This document shows positions 20,727 through 30,955 of a DNA stretch of 64,000 nucleotides, piece after piece. Source of the DNA: Aradus depressus (lineage: Eukaryota > Arthropoda > Insecta > Hemiptera > Aradidae); NCBI GenBank assembly GCA_963662175.1, contig OY759221.1, forward strand, positions 36,082,045 to 36,146,044, given 5' to 3'. Position numbers and translations under genes: made by a program. Under the pieces are notes generated by a model, which was not told where the DNA came from, ran no database searches, and saw nothing but the letters and a program-made list of their open reading frames with translations. Numbering within the stretch: position 1 is the stretch's first letter; each line of letters opens with the position of its first letter.

Positions 20727-21640
20727 TGTAGAATATGTTGGAAAACTTGAAATTTCGGTGAAAATTGAACATCGAATACCTTATCGCTTACATAACTTCC
20801 CCAGTCCTTCATATAACTGAGAATGTAATAGTTATCTTCCAAAAATATCCATTGAATAGATAGAACAAGGTAGATTGAGGATTGCAGGGGCAGGGCGACG
20901 AGGGAACTACTATAATTATCTGAGAGTGTCTGGCAACTAAACACTGAGCTAGAAGTTTGAGAGCGGAGTGTAATGGAGCACTATCAAGGAGTGTAGGCAG
21001 TTATCCGGCTCGTTGGTTCCCCTTATCATAGATTTGGAAAGGTATAGGACCCAGAAACACGAGGGGGGGGGGGGGGCCTATTTGATTATACCGCCCTTAA
21101 GTAGAGCGTTGTGATAGGGCGGCACAACTTCCCCGGCTTAGGCAGACTTCATGATTTGTGCTTAATTTATGTAAATCACCAGAGGGGGGTCTTCGGGACT
21201 TAGCCTGTCTGCTGACTCAAGCTACTGTCATTTTTGAAAGCCTCGTTGCAAGAGAAGGGCCGCCCGCCCTTAGGAAATTCTATTTGGGGCGGAGAGAGGT
21301 CCCTAAACAGTTAAGGCCTTGTCATTTAATTATTTTTAACGTTTCATCTAATTCCATTTGTTGTATTTTCTTCAAAAGTGTTAAAAAGAGGATGAGAGGG
21401 AAATTCGCTTCTTTAAAGCACTTCCTTTAAGCAAGATCTTCACCAATGTAAGTTCGCTATTATGAAGCGGTGATAGGACAGAGTTTGAAAGCAATGAAAG
21501 TGACTTTCTTTGAAGGAGCCCCCCCCCTCCCAATTTGTTGAGGAAAAATGTTATATAAAATTACGTGAGGTAGAGCAAGATGTAAATAAATATTAATAGT
21601 ATTGGATCATATCCCTTATCCTCCCTATATTTATCGGTTT
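20727..21640. other. Unassigned stretch
   Basis: Holds a G run (21,062-21,076) and a plus-strand frame at 21,158-21,430 without recognised family. 20,727-20,815 (GAAAACTTGAAATTTCGGTG, TTATCGCTTACATAAC) may be a family B end. Confidence 0.35.
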
Positions 21641-21649
21641 TTACTTTCT

Positions 21650-21765
21650 TATACCTATAGTATAAGGAAGTATTGTAATCTTGTGAAAATCCGAAGTCTT
21701 GTTTTTAACGAATTTTACGTTTCAAAAAAGGGGGACGTAGGTATGGCAACTGAGTAGAAGAGACT
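21650..21765 (+). repeat. Family C, 5' end
   Basis: CTTATACCTATAGTATAAGG, AAGTATTGTAATC, GAAAATCCGAAGTC, TTTAACGAATTTTACG. Confidence 0.75.
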
Positions 21766-21778
21766 GAACATGCCTATA

Positions 21779-22201
21779 CAGGGTGTCCTTTTTAGATGGC
21801 CCGGCTGAATTTCTCTTGAACCGATAACGTTATATAAAAAATAAAAAATACGTATTTAATATTTTTCAGTCTAGTTTAAAATGTCGACCTGTTTTTGAAA
21901 AAAAAAATTATACGGGGTACCCCAGGACCAGTACAACTTAAAAATTTCAAATAGAACCCTATACCTTCCGATACATCATTTTAAAGGATTTTTTACGCTG
22001 AAATCACCGAATACTGTTGGTGCACCATTTGAAATTTTTAAGTTGTACTGGTCCTAGGTTACCCCGTATAATTTGTTTTTCAAAAACAGGTCGAAATTTT
22101 AAACTAGACTGAAAAATATTAAATACGTATTTTTTATTTTTCTTTATAACCGTTTTCGGTTCAAGAGAAATTCAGCCGGGACATCTAAAATGGACACCCT
22201 G
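21779..22201. mobile_element. MITE with CAGGGTGTCC ends and TA target duplication
   Basis: CAGGGTGTCC at the left and GGACACCCTG at the right, each flanked by TA (21,777-21,778; 22,202-22,203). The arms pair for about 170 bp (TGAATTTCTCTTGAACC / GGTTCAAGAGAAATTCA; AGTACAACTTAAAAATTTCA / TGAAATTTTTAAGTTGTACT), leaving a short loop. TA duplication and these ends fit a Tc1/mariner-type non-autonomous element. No coding frame. Confidence 0.9.
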
Positions 22202-22203
22202 TA

Positions 22204-22735
22204 CATACCTACATATAAAATGAAATAAAATATCTGTTGTGACGATAACTTTCTTTACCTACCATCTTTTTACAGATCACTCCCCCCTCCCCTGTTCACT
22301 CCTCTCAAATTCACTTCCCCCCCCCCCCCCCCCCCCCATATAAAAATGTGTATTATTGTGTGTAATTGTGTGTAACATATTCTCAAAATAACGCTACACC
22401 TGAAACAAAGAAATCAGCTGACGCCATCACCAGGATTGCCAGATTGAAATGAGGCAAAAATGACGTTAAAAAGGAAAGAGAAGAAAGATCTGAACTCAAA
22501 TTCTATACAGGAAACATCGACTGGGGAGCAGCGTTTATTAAAAATATTTACATAGTTACAATGTTTTAACAAGATTCCTTGGAGGGAGCGCTGGTTGTGA
22601 ACTAGTTGCTGAGGCTAGTTGTCATCCAATCAGGCAAAAATCAACTCTTGATCAGTTTTCAAATGATCAATAGTCAATATCACGGATACATATATTTTAT
22701 ATTTTGTTTATTTTTTATCGTTTTACATCCCCTGT
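22204..22735. other. Unassigned stretch
   Basis: Aside from a CATCTTTTTACAGATCACTCC family D-like trace at 22,263 and the C run, nothing recognised. Confidence 0.35.
22318..22338. repeat. Poly-C run
   Basis: About 21 C in a row, preceded by ACTTCC and followed by ATATAAAAATGTG. Confidence 0.85.
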
Positions 22736-22739
22736 AATA

Positions 22740-22966
22740 TAAAGTATACCTACTTTATTTATCTACTGTATAATACTATTATTATTTTTGTACTCATATT
22801 TTCAATTATTTATTTATTCATTTAATTTTACTTTTAATCCTAGTCCATGTGTTTCTGAGTGTATATCTGTTTTAAGATATAAGTTTATATCTGTTCAAAT
22901 ACCTAAATTATAAGCTATATTATATTATTACCATTTTATGGTTTAACGGAAATAAATAAGTTGAAG
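22740..22966 (-). repeat. Family G fragment
   Basis: TTTAATCCTAGTCCATGTG, AGTGTATATCTGTTTTAAG, TAAGCTATATTATATTATTA, GGTTTAACGGAAATAAATAA, inverted relative to the 19.2 kb copy. Confidence 0.55.
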
Positions 22967-23090
22967 TTATGCAATCGGTCAAAAATTCGATGTGGAATGA
23001 AAATGAATGTATCGACATGAAATTTTATATATGAATCCAAAACCCTCTGTCGACAACACCTGTATTTAATTGTATTTCGACCTCAAAAAG
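22967..23090 (+). repeat. Family B, partial
   Basis: GAAGTTATGCAATCGGTCAA, ATGTATCGACATGAAATTTT and ACAACACC. Internal deletion of the ACTCCCGATAG region. Confidence 0.7.
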
Positions 23091-23164
23091 AACCTTCTTT
23101 CTTACTGTTTTAAACTCAGATTGAATAAAAATTCGGTGATGGTCACGTTACAATTTTTCAGTTT

Positions 23165-24197
23165 TTTTTTTTCTTCCCAGCTATACGGAGTATAGGGGAA
23201 GTTATGTAATATCAAAAATATGACGCAGAGTTTTCAATAAAATTTCATTTTTTCCGACCTCCAGATTCCAATAATAAAAAAAAAAATGTCTGCCCTCTTT
23301 TCCTTTAGGCTGATAATTATCCGAGAAAATGAATAGCATAGAATAAGAGAACAAATATTGGGTTTATTTAAGTTAATCTACATTATACATTTAATAACTA
23401 ATATTGGAAAATAAAAAAAATTAAATTATTTACACTAAAAATCTTACAAACTAATTTCTATAACAGTTTCTTTTCCTTTTTTTTTTTTTATTGTTTTTTG
23501 TGGCCACTCTTTAGTTCAATCTTACATTGGGCGTATATATTTAAATAAATAAATAAATAAAAATTATCTTTTCGCATCTACGTACTTCCACTGTTATATT
23601 TTTCACTCATTCAGACTCCTTAACACTAACAACTCTCTCTCTCTAGACTGTCCACTTCCACATCTCTCCTTAGACTGTTTCTCTCTATTTAAACAGATCA
23701 TCGTATTTTTTTCTCCTTTCATTGGTTGTTCACATTTCGTTTTTAAACAAAATGCGATTTCATATATTTATTCACTTATTAAGTTACTTCACTCTTAATT
23801 ATTAGCCTAAAGGAAAAGTGGAGATTAGGATAAAAACTCTAATAACTACCGTTGTAATAAATGTATTGACTTAAAATTCATATGTATACTCATAGCCCTA
23901 TAAGGACATCTTCTATTAATTTTCAGCGGAATCGTCAGAAGAGAAGAGGGTTTTGAGTTTATATAGATAACCTGTCAAATTTAAACGATATCGCCCGATG
24001 GGAAAGAGTGGTTCAGGGAAGGGGGCTCAATTCAAAAACATTACCAAGATTTAGGAGCCCCTAAGTCAACCATTGAATATTTGCGCAAACGATCGACTAG
24101 TTTTAGTGGGGGGGGGGGGGGGGGGGGGGGCAAAACGTTAATTAAGTAATTCGTACTGGGGAAGTACATCGCGAGTGATTCACCGACGACTTTCTTT
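23165..24197 (+). repeat. Family B, long copy with an AT-rich insertion
   Basis: Start at CCCAGCTATACGGAGTATAG (23,177); AT-rich insert about 23,330-23,810; then modules (TAACTACCGTTGTAATAAAT; GCGCAAACGATCGACTAG), a G run of about 23 at 24,108-24,130 inside the last module, and the end CTGGGGAAGTACATCGCGAG, TGATTCACCGACGAC. Confidence 0.8.
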
Positions 24198-24685
24198 ATA
24201 CTACTGATATAAGAAAGTGAAAAAAAAAAGAGAGAATTTACCCACTCTACCCTCATTCATCGGTTGATAGGTTTCCAGAAGTTGCCTCTGGGTCCTTGAT
24301 TGAGTAGCTCGTGCAGAAGAGATATTATAAGAAGTCTCTTTGATGTTGATCTTCAACTTTTATATCAAATCCTAGATGAGGGGCGGTTGTAAGAAGCAAT
24401 TTCTTAGGTAGCTCCTTGGGCCCAAGTGCCACTGACGTAGCTCATTTTGAACCTGTAATCCTCTCTCCAGGCTATTTCCTCTTCATCAGGCCTCTTTTTC
24501 ACCATACCTCACCTTTGAATCATCTTAAAAATACCTGATAAGGAGAAAAGTTACTCCTGGCACAGGGGCTAGTGAGCGTCCTGCTTCCCAACTCTTATAG
24601 TTTAAATTTCACTTATATTATATACTAATACTCAAGAAAATTTACACTATACAAGAAATTTACACTACACGAAGTTGGTGGGAGG
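24198..24685. other. Unassigned stretch
   Basis: No recognised repeat; no convincing coding frame. Confidence 0.35.
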
Positions 24686-24689
24686 GAGG

Positions 24690-24975
24690 ACGGCCGCCAT
24701 CTTGCTCACTAGTCCCTGTGCCAAAAGTGACTTTTCCCGCTACTGTACTTATTTTCTCCATTCTGTAGAAGATGTGAATTGGTGGAGGAAACTACGCTAC
24801 ACATTCTGGGCGAATGTGAAGGTTATTCACATCTCAAGAGGAGAATCTTCGATGAGGCGTTCTTCAATCTAGGATGACTTGAGGAAACAGAGCTTCGAAA
24901 GTATCCTGCGTTTCATTCAAAAGGGGTGTAATATGGGCCTTCAGGCTTTGGAAAACGTACAGAACTCATTCCTCC
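24690..24975 (+). pseudogene. Non-LTR retrotransposon ORF2 C-terminus (Cys-rich, EDxRRLxxESILRFIxxxG type)
   Basis: One frame gives FCRRCELVEETTLHILGEC and EGYSHLKRRIFDEAF: the C-x2-C...H-x4-C finger followed by a basic helix that ends many non-LTR ORF2 proteins. A shift of frame near 24,870 continues DDLRKQSFESILRFIQKG, which parallels EDFRRLNYESILRFIKETG in the 56.7 kb fragment. The frame is broken and no upstream RT or RNase H is attached, so it is a dead 3' fragment. Confidence 0.7.
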
Positions 24976-25004
24976 AATCAAATAATGGGTTTTTCGTAGA
25001 TTTT

Positions 25005-25065
25005 CTGATGATGAGAGTTACCTTGAAAGCTGGCTAGCATAAATTCTGTGAGAGGTCAGATTTCG
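25005..25065 (+). ncRNA. Degenerate hammerhead motif
   Basis: CTGATGATGAGAGTTACCTT, then GAAAGCTGGCTAGC, TCTGTGAGAGGTCAGA. CUGAUGA and GAAA-GCTGGCTA are kept; stem II (GAG/CCTT) and stem I are poor. Same family as 27.5, 28.6 and 61.0 kb. Confidence 0.45.
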
Positions 25066-25344
25066 ATGACGTTCTACATAAAAAAAAAAATTAAACATAA
25101 TAACGCTATTAATAATAATAATAATTATAGTTTTTATTCGTTAATGGGATCACCCCTATACAAAGACTATAAGATTAACTAAATAAAATAAAGAATACAA
25201 TAATTTTGTTAAATAGGTACAAAGCTAAAAGTAAGTAACGCTATTACGTGTTCTCACCAAAATTATTCCCAAAGATGTTTGTTCAGATGTGAGAATAAAA
25301 AATTCATATTCTGATCAAATAATATATATAATATATATATATAT

Positions 25345-25500
25345 TTACAACGACATAGCATTTATCATTAGTAATTGTGATGTTCAGCAGTGTCAAGTGC
25401 GTGGCTGTACTGCTGAGGTATGTGATCGAAGTGGAGTCCAATCTAGTCCTGGAGCAGATCCCTCTGCCATGCTCGCTTAAGGCGTCGGAGTGGATTTGTG
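25345..25500 (+). repeat. Dispersed repeat shared with 38.2-38.45 kb
   Basis: GTGCGTGGCTGTACTGCTGA, GGTATGTGATCGAAG, GTCCA, CCATGCTCGCTTAAG parallel GTGCGTGGTTGTATTCTGCT, GGTACGTGACCGAAGAGTCC, CCATGCCCGCTTGTG at 38,370-38,435. TTTACAACGACATAGCATTT at 25,346 also recurs at 58,709. Confidence 0.6.
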
Positions 25501-25734
25501 GGTAGACTATTTGTGGATAATTGTTGAATAAGTGAATTGGCATGATGATGGAGTTTATCATGAAAATGTTGATACCGTGTCTTGATAACAATGAGTAAAA
25601 ATGGGATGTTATGCAATGGTGCTGTATATGTAAAGTTTGTTCTCAAGAGATATTGATGATTGATTTCAGTTTTCCAAATTGTCTTTTGAGGTATGTGCGT
25701 TTCAGTCTGATTTGGCTTGCCCAAGTTAACGTCT

Positions 25735-26423
25735 GTCTAAATCATATGTGGGCAACAACCGGCCGGCTGTTAGATTTGGTCCGGCCCGCGAGACATTTTG
25801 AAAAATCCAATTTAAAAAAAAAATAATATTACACTACTTACTCACACTCACTCCAAATTAGGAAGATCGAGTAGATCGGAGTTGTGCGATTTCTACAAAA
25901 AATACCTCGAAGAAGACCATTTTCCGCAGCTTAGAAAATTCGCAAGAAGATTGATTTGTGCGTTTGGCAGTACTTATAAATGCGAACAGTTCTTTTCAAT
26001 GATGAAAGTTAATAAATCAAAACATCGTGCAAGGCTCACTGAAGATAATTTGGAAAATTCTTTACGTCTTTGTATCAGTGGAATTAATCCAAACATCAAT
26101 GGATTAGTTTCCCAAATTCAAGCTCAAGTGTCTCATTGATTTCGGTGTCGCTACTTAACTTTCCTAGTTTGTAATAATTCCAAATTTCACGAGTTAATTA
26201 TAATATTGTACCTATTTTTTTTCATTTTATTTTGTTATTTTAATAAATTGTATTATAATAACATTGTCTTATTATTTCATGTCTGATATCTATCGCTAAA
26301 AATTATGAACACTACTTTAAAGTCCGACGTTATTTTATTTAAAACCATCTACGCGGCCCGCGAACGTATTTGCACACTAAAGTGCCCGCAACATGTCAAA
26401 GGTTGCCCATACATGGTCTAAAT
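25735..26423 (+). mobile_element. hAT transposon relic with 8-bp target duplication
   Basis: GTCTAAAT stands at 25,735-25,742 and 26,416-26,423. Between them the 673-bp element begins CATATGTGGGCAAC and ends GTTGCCCATACATG, imperfect terminal inverted repeats of 14 bp. An 8-bp duplication with short GGGCAAC-type ends and a hAT-family C-terminal reading frame is diagnostic of hAT elements. Most of the transposase is deleted: the left end is followed within about 120 bp by the last 90 or so codons. It therefore cannot have mobilised itself in this form. Confidence 0.93.
25861..26139 (+). pseudogene. hAT transposase C-terminal dimerisation region
   Basis: A frame without interruptions encodes FPQLRKFARRLICAFGSTY, CEQFFSMMKVNKSKHRARL and TEDNLENSLRLCIS. 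The block FGSTY-x-CEQ-x-FS-x-MK-x-NKSK-x-R-x-RLTDE-x-L is the conserved end of the hAT dimerisation domain, of the type found in transposases related to GTF2IRD2/ZBED-like genes. The zinc finger and RNase-H-like catalytic part are gone. The stretch is free of stops, which implies that the element is fairly young or was copied in this deleted state. Lies wholly inside the 673-bp element. Confidence 0.9.
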
Positions 26424-27230
26424 GAAGTCCTAGATATGGGACAGTGTCGGATGCAGGAAGTGGGCTGATTGTTAATGTAAACTGGTGGATAAGTAAATCA
26501 TTTGTATGAATTGAAAAATATTCGACTTCCTCTTCTTGACAGAACTTTCATACAGGGGTATTCTTGTGGCTTCATCTGTTGGGAAGCACATGAGTCCTTA
26601 AGCCACATCCCTCGGGACATCCCATCACTAATTGTCCCTTAATCCATCTACAGCCCACTTCCATCATCCCACATCGGACCGATCTCATCAAAATTAAACA
26701 ATTCAAATTATAAAACAAAGGTTGAGGGTGAGGAGAGTGGTTAGAAAGAGATAGAGCGAGGGGGGCTGCTGTGGGATTAGGACCGAACGTGCCTTTGCCG
26801 ATAAATCACGGGTTTAGCCCAGCTCGGTGAAATCGTGGACTAAGCAAACCCGCGCGCCCCCTGGAAAAATGAACAAATTGAAGGGGGGATGCTTGGAAAA
26901 ATGAACAAATTGAGCGGGGGGGGGGGGGAAGGCTTGGAGTTTTCCCGATAACCTGACACGAAGGGTAATGAGCCTCAGGGACTTTTCTTTTTAATTGGGA
27001 ATCTGAAAGGGAGAGACAAACCCGGGATTAACCCATTTTTTTTTTTTTTTTTTTTTTTCAAATTCGTTTTCCATTGATTTTGTATGAGTTTAAAATAAAA
27101 TAAAAAATAAAAGGGATAGAACCGAAGAAAGGTATAAAAAAAATTCTAGTTGAATCGGATTAAAACTGTATTTAAAGGTACATTTTCTGTTACTAATACA
27201 TCTAAACATTACTCTCATTTTGAAAAATCT
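26424..27230. other. Unassigned stretch
   Basis: Contains two copies of GGAAAAATGAACAAATTGA (26,861 and 26,896) and a G run before 26,930, plus a poly-T run at 27,035-27,058. No gene seen. Confidence 0.4.
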
Positions 27231-27231
27231 A

Positions 27232-27400
27232 TCCCCAACACGAATTTATCGTTCTCCCTCCAAAGACAATCGATCCTTTGGGCTAAAAATCAATAAATTC
27301 ATTACATCGACAGTTATTAGGGTATTTGAGTCGAAACCCCCTTCTCTCATCCCCCCTCCCCTTCGGCCGATTTTTCGGAAAATTGATAGATATCCCATTT
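27232..27400 (-). repeat. Family B, two modules
   Basis: CTCCCTCCAAAGACAATCGA, GGGCTAAAAATCAATAAA, GACAGTTATTAGGGTATTTG, CCCTTCGGCCGATTTTTC. Confidence 0.8.
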
Positions 27401-27455
27401 TTTTTTTTTTTTTTTTCACAGGATGTTAAATATAAGATAGTCTGACCTCTCACAG

Positions 27456-27524
27456 ATTTTTATTGGTAGTAATAGCTAGCCGGCTTTCGAGTTTCCCTCA
27501 TCATCAGGCAGTCTGATAAAAAAT
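27456..27524 (-). ncRNA. Hammerhead ribozyme motif, minus strand
   Basis: Minus strand: distal stem I ATTTTTTAT (27,524-27,516) against ATAAAAAT (27,463-27,456); GC next to the core; CUGAUGA at 27,507-27,501; stem II GAG...CTC with GGAAA loop; GAAA at 27,488-27,485; AGC-CG-GCT stem III; A at the cleavage position (27,477); GC pairing back. All core boxes are intact. Stem III is self-complementary and too short to be stable alone, which in retroelement hammerheads goes with dimeric activity. Confidence 0.72.
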
Positions 27525-28357
27525 TAAAAATTTTGAAAGAACTAAATAATATAATAAAAATAAATAAATAACTTATACATACAGAAGCTAATATAGTAAA
27601 ACGTAAATGCATTGAAGCATTATACATAGCAGACAACATTGACAGAACAATTAACTTTAAAACAGACTCTAGGAATCTAAACAATTTTTACTCTGAAACG
27701 CTAGCAAATTTAAAAAATCTATAAAAATTAATTATATTAAGGTAGGGGGGAGTAAAACGAAAGTAGATTTTTCTATTTACAATCAGGGATATACAAATTG
27801 AAAAAGCATAAGAAATCAAAAACAAGGGGAATATAACAATCAATTTGATAGGTTGGGATTTTTGAAAAGCAAAAATAGAATATGTAGAACATATAAAAAA
27901 ATATTGATAAATATAGATTAGATCGATAGTAATGAAACCTTAACCTCAGGTTACCCTAAGATTTTGGAGTTAGTTTTAATGGGACCTCAAATAAAAGGTA
28001 ATTTATATTAATAATTTGACATATTGGGAATAATAGATTTTTGTGAGAAATGCTGAAAGTACTTACTTATCATGTTTGATTATAGAGGAGTAGAATGGAG
28101 GCACGAGTGAGGTGTGATAATATATGACGAAGTTTTTATAACTGGAAATAGACAAATAATAATATAAATAGAAGAATACTTGAGAATGTCCCAAGGGACG
28201 AAATATTGTTGAAATTCTGATGAAAAAATAAAAATAAATGTAGAAAGGGAGAGACCATATGGCCAAAAAGTGTGTATTTATAATATATAACACCTATACA
28301 TAACAAAATTAAAGGAGAAGGTCTCAAAAAATTGAATTCTCAATTAACAACATAAAT

Positions 28358-28522
28358 AACAATCTAAAACATTAACAATTTAAAATATCATGGATGGGGA
28401 CAGACGAGTTATCCCTGTCCACCATCTGAATCACTACTCACAGTTGTGACTCAGATGGTGGACAGGGATAACTCGTCTGTCCCCATCCATGATATTTTAA
28501 ATTGTTAATGTTTTAGATTGTT
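28358..28522. repeat. Perfect 72-bp-arm palindrome
   Basis: Arms 28,358-28,429 and 28,451-28,522 are exact reverse complements over 72 bp with a 21-bp spacer. Contains GGGACAGACGAGTTATCCCT and CCATCTGA. No coding frame. Confidence 0.97.
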
Positions 28523-28555
28523 TTATTTATATTATTTAGTTCTTTCAAAAGTTTT

Positions 28556-28630
28556 AATTTTTTATCAGACTGCCTGATGATGAAGGAAACCTCGAAAGCT
28601 ATTACTACCAATAAAAATCTGTGAGAGGTC
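28556..28630 (+). ncRNA. Hammerhead motif with stem III deleted
   Basis: CUGAUGA at 28,574-28,580, GAAA at 28,594-28,597, distal stem I TTTTTTAT / ATAAAAAT, but the GCCGGCTA segment is missing compared with the minus-strand partner at 27.48 kb, so this copy should not cleave. Confidence 0.65.
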
Positions 28631-28704
28631 AGACTATCTTATATTTGCCATCCTGTGAAATAATCACTTCTCACTACATCAGCCATCTTCATATTATAAA
28701 TATC

Positions 28705-28930
28705 CCTCTTATGGGGTTTTGAATCCACATGTAAAATTTCGTTTTGATACATTCATTAAAACTACAACGGCAGTGGTTAGAGTTTTTGTGTTAAACCTCC
28801 CCCCTAACAGTACCTTTTTCTTTGACTGATTTGACTGAAAATCAACAGGTGTTGTCCTTAGAGGTTTCTCGATACACATATAAAATTTCTGGGGAATAAT
28901 TGATTTTTTGGGGAGTTATTGTGCTCAGAG
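28705..28930 (-). repeat. Family B modules
   Basis: GGGGTTTTGAATCCACATGT, ACGGCAGTGGTTAGAGTTTT, TTTGACTGAAAATCAACAGG, ACACATATAAAATTTC. Joins family C without a gap. Confidence 0.8.
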
Positions 28931-29062
28931 ACACACACAGCCAGACATCATCGCGAGCATAGTCCAAACGCGTTATGGGGACCTTGATACGTGTGATTCC
29001 ATTGAAAACGTGATCACGTATTTTCGCACGATTATAATACTTCCCTAGGTATAAAAAAGTGA
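28931..29062 (-). repeat. Family C end
   Basis: CAGCCAGACATCATCGCGAG, GTGATTCCATTGAAAACG, ATTTTCGCACGATTATAATA, CTTCCCTAGGTATAAAAAAG. Confidence 0.75.
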
Positions 29063-29605
29063 AAAAAAATTAAGAAATCAATGCATTTTTGGCCAGGGTT
29101 GATGTAACGAGTTGTTTTGATATTTTTGTGGAACGTTTCCTGTTGACGATACAAATTTGCGAAAATTGCTTTAAGCCCCATGTGTTGCTAGAGTGTGTGT
29201 GTGTGAGAGGGAGAGAGATAGAGTGTGAGAGAGAGAGCGAGAGAGCGACACGGCCATATTTGTCATTAGAGGAGCAACAGAGAGAGAAGAGACATGCGCT
29301 GTCTCTGTTCCTCCCCTGGCCACTCCTACCCTTCCTCTCGTCCTCTGTTTGTTCACACATCAATTAAATTTATTACAGGTCCGAATCAACACTGGGGCCT
29401 TCTATGGGCAAACATACCGCGGGCTCCGGTGTTTACGGTCCGAGTTCAGGGGACGGTCGATACGACTTACGGGTTACTCCACACCAGACATCTAGCCTAG
29501 GAACAACCAAGACAGCAGTTAGGAGGCTCCAACGTTTCCCAGATGAATGAATGAAGGAAAAAATGATGAATTAACGAATTGGAAAAAGAAAAAAAAGTCG
29601 GCTGG
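29063..29605. other. (GA)n tract and moderately GC-rich unassigned stretch
   Basis: A purine-rich GAGA tract at about 29,205-29,250; the frames across it on both strands are low-complexity. 29,369-29,560 is GC-richer but not recognised. Confidence 0.4.
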
Positions 29606-30048
29606 TGTCTCACCAGCAATTTAATTAAAACGAATTGATCAATTAACTTTTCGCTACCCCTCAAAATCTAGTCCATAAACCAACTAATGAGGTAAAAACA
29701 TCGGTGAATCACAAAAAATAGACTTCCCCAGCGCGGATTTGTCAATTAGGTTTTCGCTCTCTCTCCAAACCAATCGACCTCGAACTTTAAAATATGGTTT
29801 ATGATTTGGTAATTTTTTGAAAAATTATAGAAAATTAAGAAAAATATATGTGACAGCCATTGCAGGATTTTCTTATAACAACTATGTTTACAGATCACTC
29901 TCTCTTTTCCTCTTCTTCTCAAAATATAGTCGGCCGTTTGGGCTGAAAATCTTGACTTACATATGGGCTTCTGAATCCTCATACTAAATTTTGTGTCGAT
30001 AAGTTCTTTATATTGATAGTTATTAGGGTTTTTGAGTTGAGCTCCCTC
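29606..30048 (-). repeat. Two family B fragments, the second with a nested family D piece
   Basis: 29,606-29,675 (AATTGATCAATTAACTTTTC) and 29,703-30,048 (GGTGAATCACAAAAAATAGA, ACTTCCCCAGCGCGGATT ... TGATAGTTATTAGGGTTTTT). Inside the second, 29,780-29,925 (TTTAAAATATGGTTTATGAT, ATTGCAGGATTTTCTTATA, TTTACAGATCACTCTCTC) is a family D copy also seen at 32.17 and 34.77 kb. Confidence 0.7.
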
Positions 30049-30480
30049 TCAATAACTGTTTTAAGATTTGTTGCTTTGCGTTATAATGTAAACTACTTTA
30101 AACTATTTCCTGCAGACAATTGTTGTATATGTTTTGGAGGCACTATAATGGTCGTATTGCTCCTATCTCGTTCAAAGGCATATTAGTGATTGGAAATTTA
30201 ATAAGGAACATTTTTGGTAGTAATCAATGTTTTGATGGGACTAACCGTTTTCGCGTAAATCGAGTAAACGTCTCAAAAAATGGTATTCAAAACATCTTTT
30301 TAGGATGGTTTCGGCATGTATGTCGCAAACCGAGCGACGTTCAAAAAAAGTATTTTATAGAAAATCTTTTAGCTTTCTCTACAATTTTTGTTTGTAGAGA
30401 GGTTTAATTAAGTAATAAATATAAACGATATGTTGTAATATGCACTTAACTTTTATCTGATTTTGGCCAAAATCTAATGA
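30049..30480. other. Stretch with one 95-codon frame
   Basis: Frame 30,120-30,407 has no family signature. GGACTAACCGTTTTCGCGTA and AATCGAGTAAACGTC recur, diverged, at 32,457-32,500, so it is repeat-derived. Confidence 0.4.
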
Positions 30481-30484
30481 GATG

Positions 30485-30955
30485 TATGTTAGCACATGTG
30501 ATATAATTTCAAATTTCGAGTTCATAGCTTCAGCTGTTTTTGTATTTTAGCGCTCACAGAATTCCAATCACACGAACAGTCAGACATCATCGCGAAAATG
30601 GTCGTAACATGTTAGTTATGCCTGGGATTTAACTACCAGGTGATATTTCTTACTACCAGAGCGCTCTTTCGTCGTTCTGGTGGACATGAGCCCCATTCTA
30701 TTGTGGGAGTTCTACCCTTTTACGTCAACCAGGTTTATTCACTTAGAATATGAGTCTTTAACGAGTAGTACCTGACGTCGTACAGGCCTTACGTCCTTAA
30801 GACGCGTCTTCAGCTCAATAGGCAATCACGCCACCTCTGAGCTACCAACGTAGTAGTCATAGTAACATGTTGAGTGGTCTTTGAAAAGTGAAAACTCGAT
30901 CTCGGATTTTCGCACGATTACAATTCTTCCTTATACTAAAGGTGTAAGAAAGATA
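30485..30955 (-). repeat. Family C, interrupted by SINE-1
   Basis: Left part 30,535-30,613 (CAGTCAGACATCATCGCGAA, AATGGTCGTAACATG); right part 30,862-30,955 (GAAAACTCGATCTCGGATTT, TCGCACGATTACAATTC, TTATACTAAAGGTGTAAG). The two parts fit together once the SINE and one target-duplication copy are removed. Confidence 0.8.
30614..30852 (-). mobile_element. SINE-1 inside family C, with target duplication
   Basis: Internally deleted SINE-1 (the GTCCTTCGGATGG part is lost). GTAACATGTT at 30,604-30,613 and 30,862-30,871 is a 10-bp target duplication. Confidence 0.88.

Larger units (their letters stand above)
27418..28668. mobile_element. Inverted hammerhead-bearing element (about 1.25 kb)
   Basis: Outer arms 27,418-27,545 and 28,527-28,668 are reverse complements (GATAGTCTGACCTCTCACAG / CTGTGAGAGGTCAGACTATC; TTTTTATCAGACTGCCTGAT on the minus and plus strands). 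Each arm carries a hammerhead motif. Inner sequence is AT-rich and contains a perfect palindrome at 28,358-28,522. Head-to-head arrangement like this is known for Penelope-like element copies, but no Penelope RT or GIY-YIG frame is present here. Confidence 0.7.

Noticed and set aside
29070..29367. Open frames of 92-97 codons on both strands
   Set aside because: They are driven by the GA-rich tract (29,205-29,250), which stays open in every frame.
30120..30407. 95-codon frame as a gene
   Set aside because: Part of its sequence recurs, diverged and without an open frame, near 32.46 kb, so it is repeat-derived.
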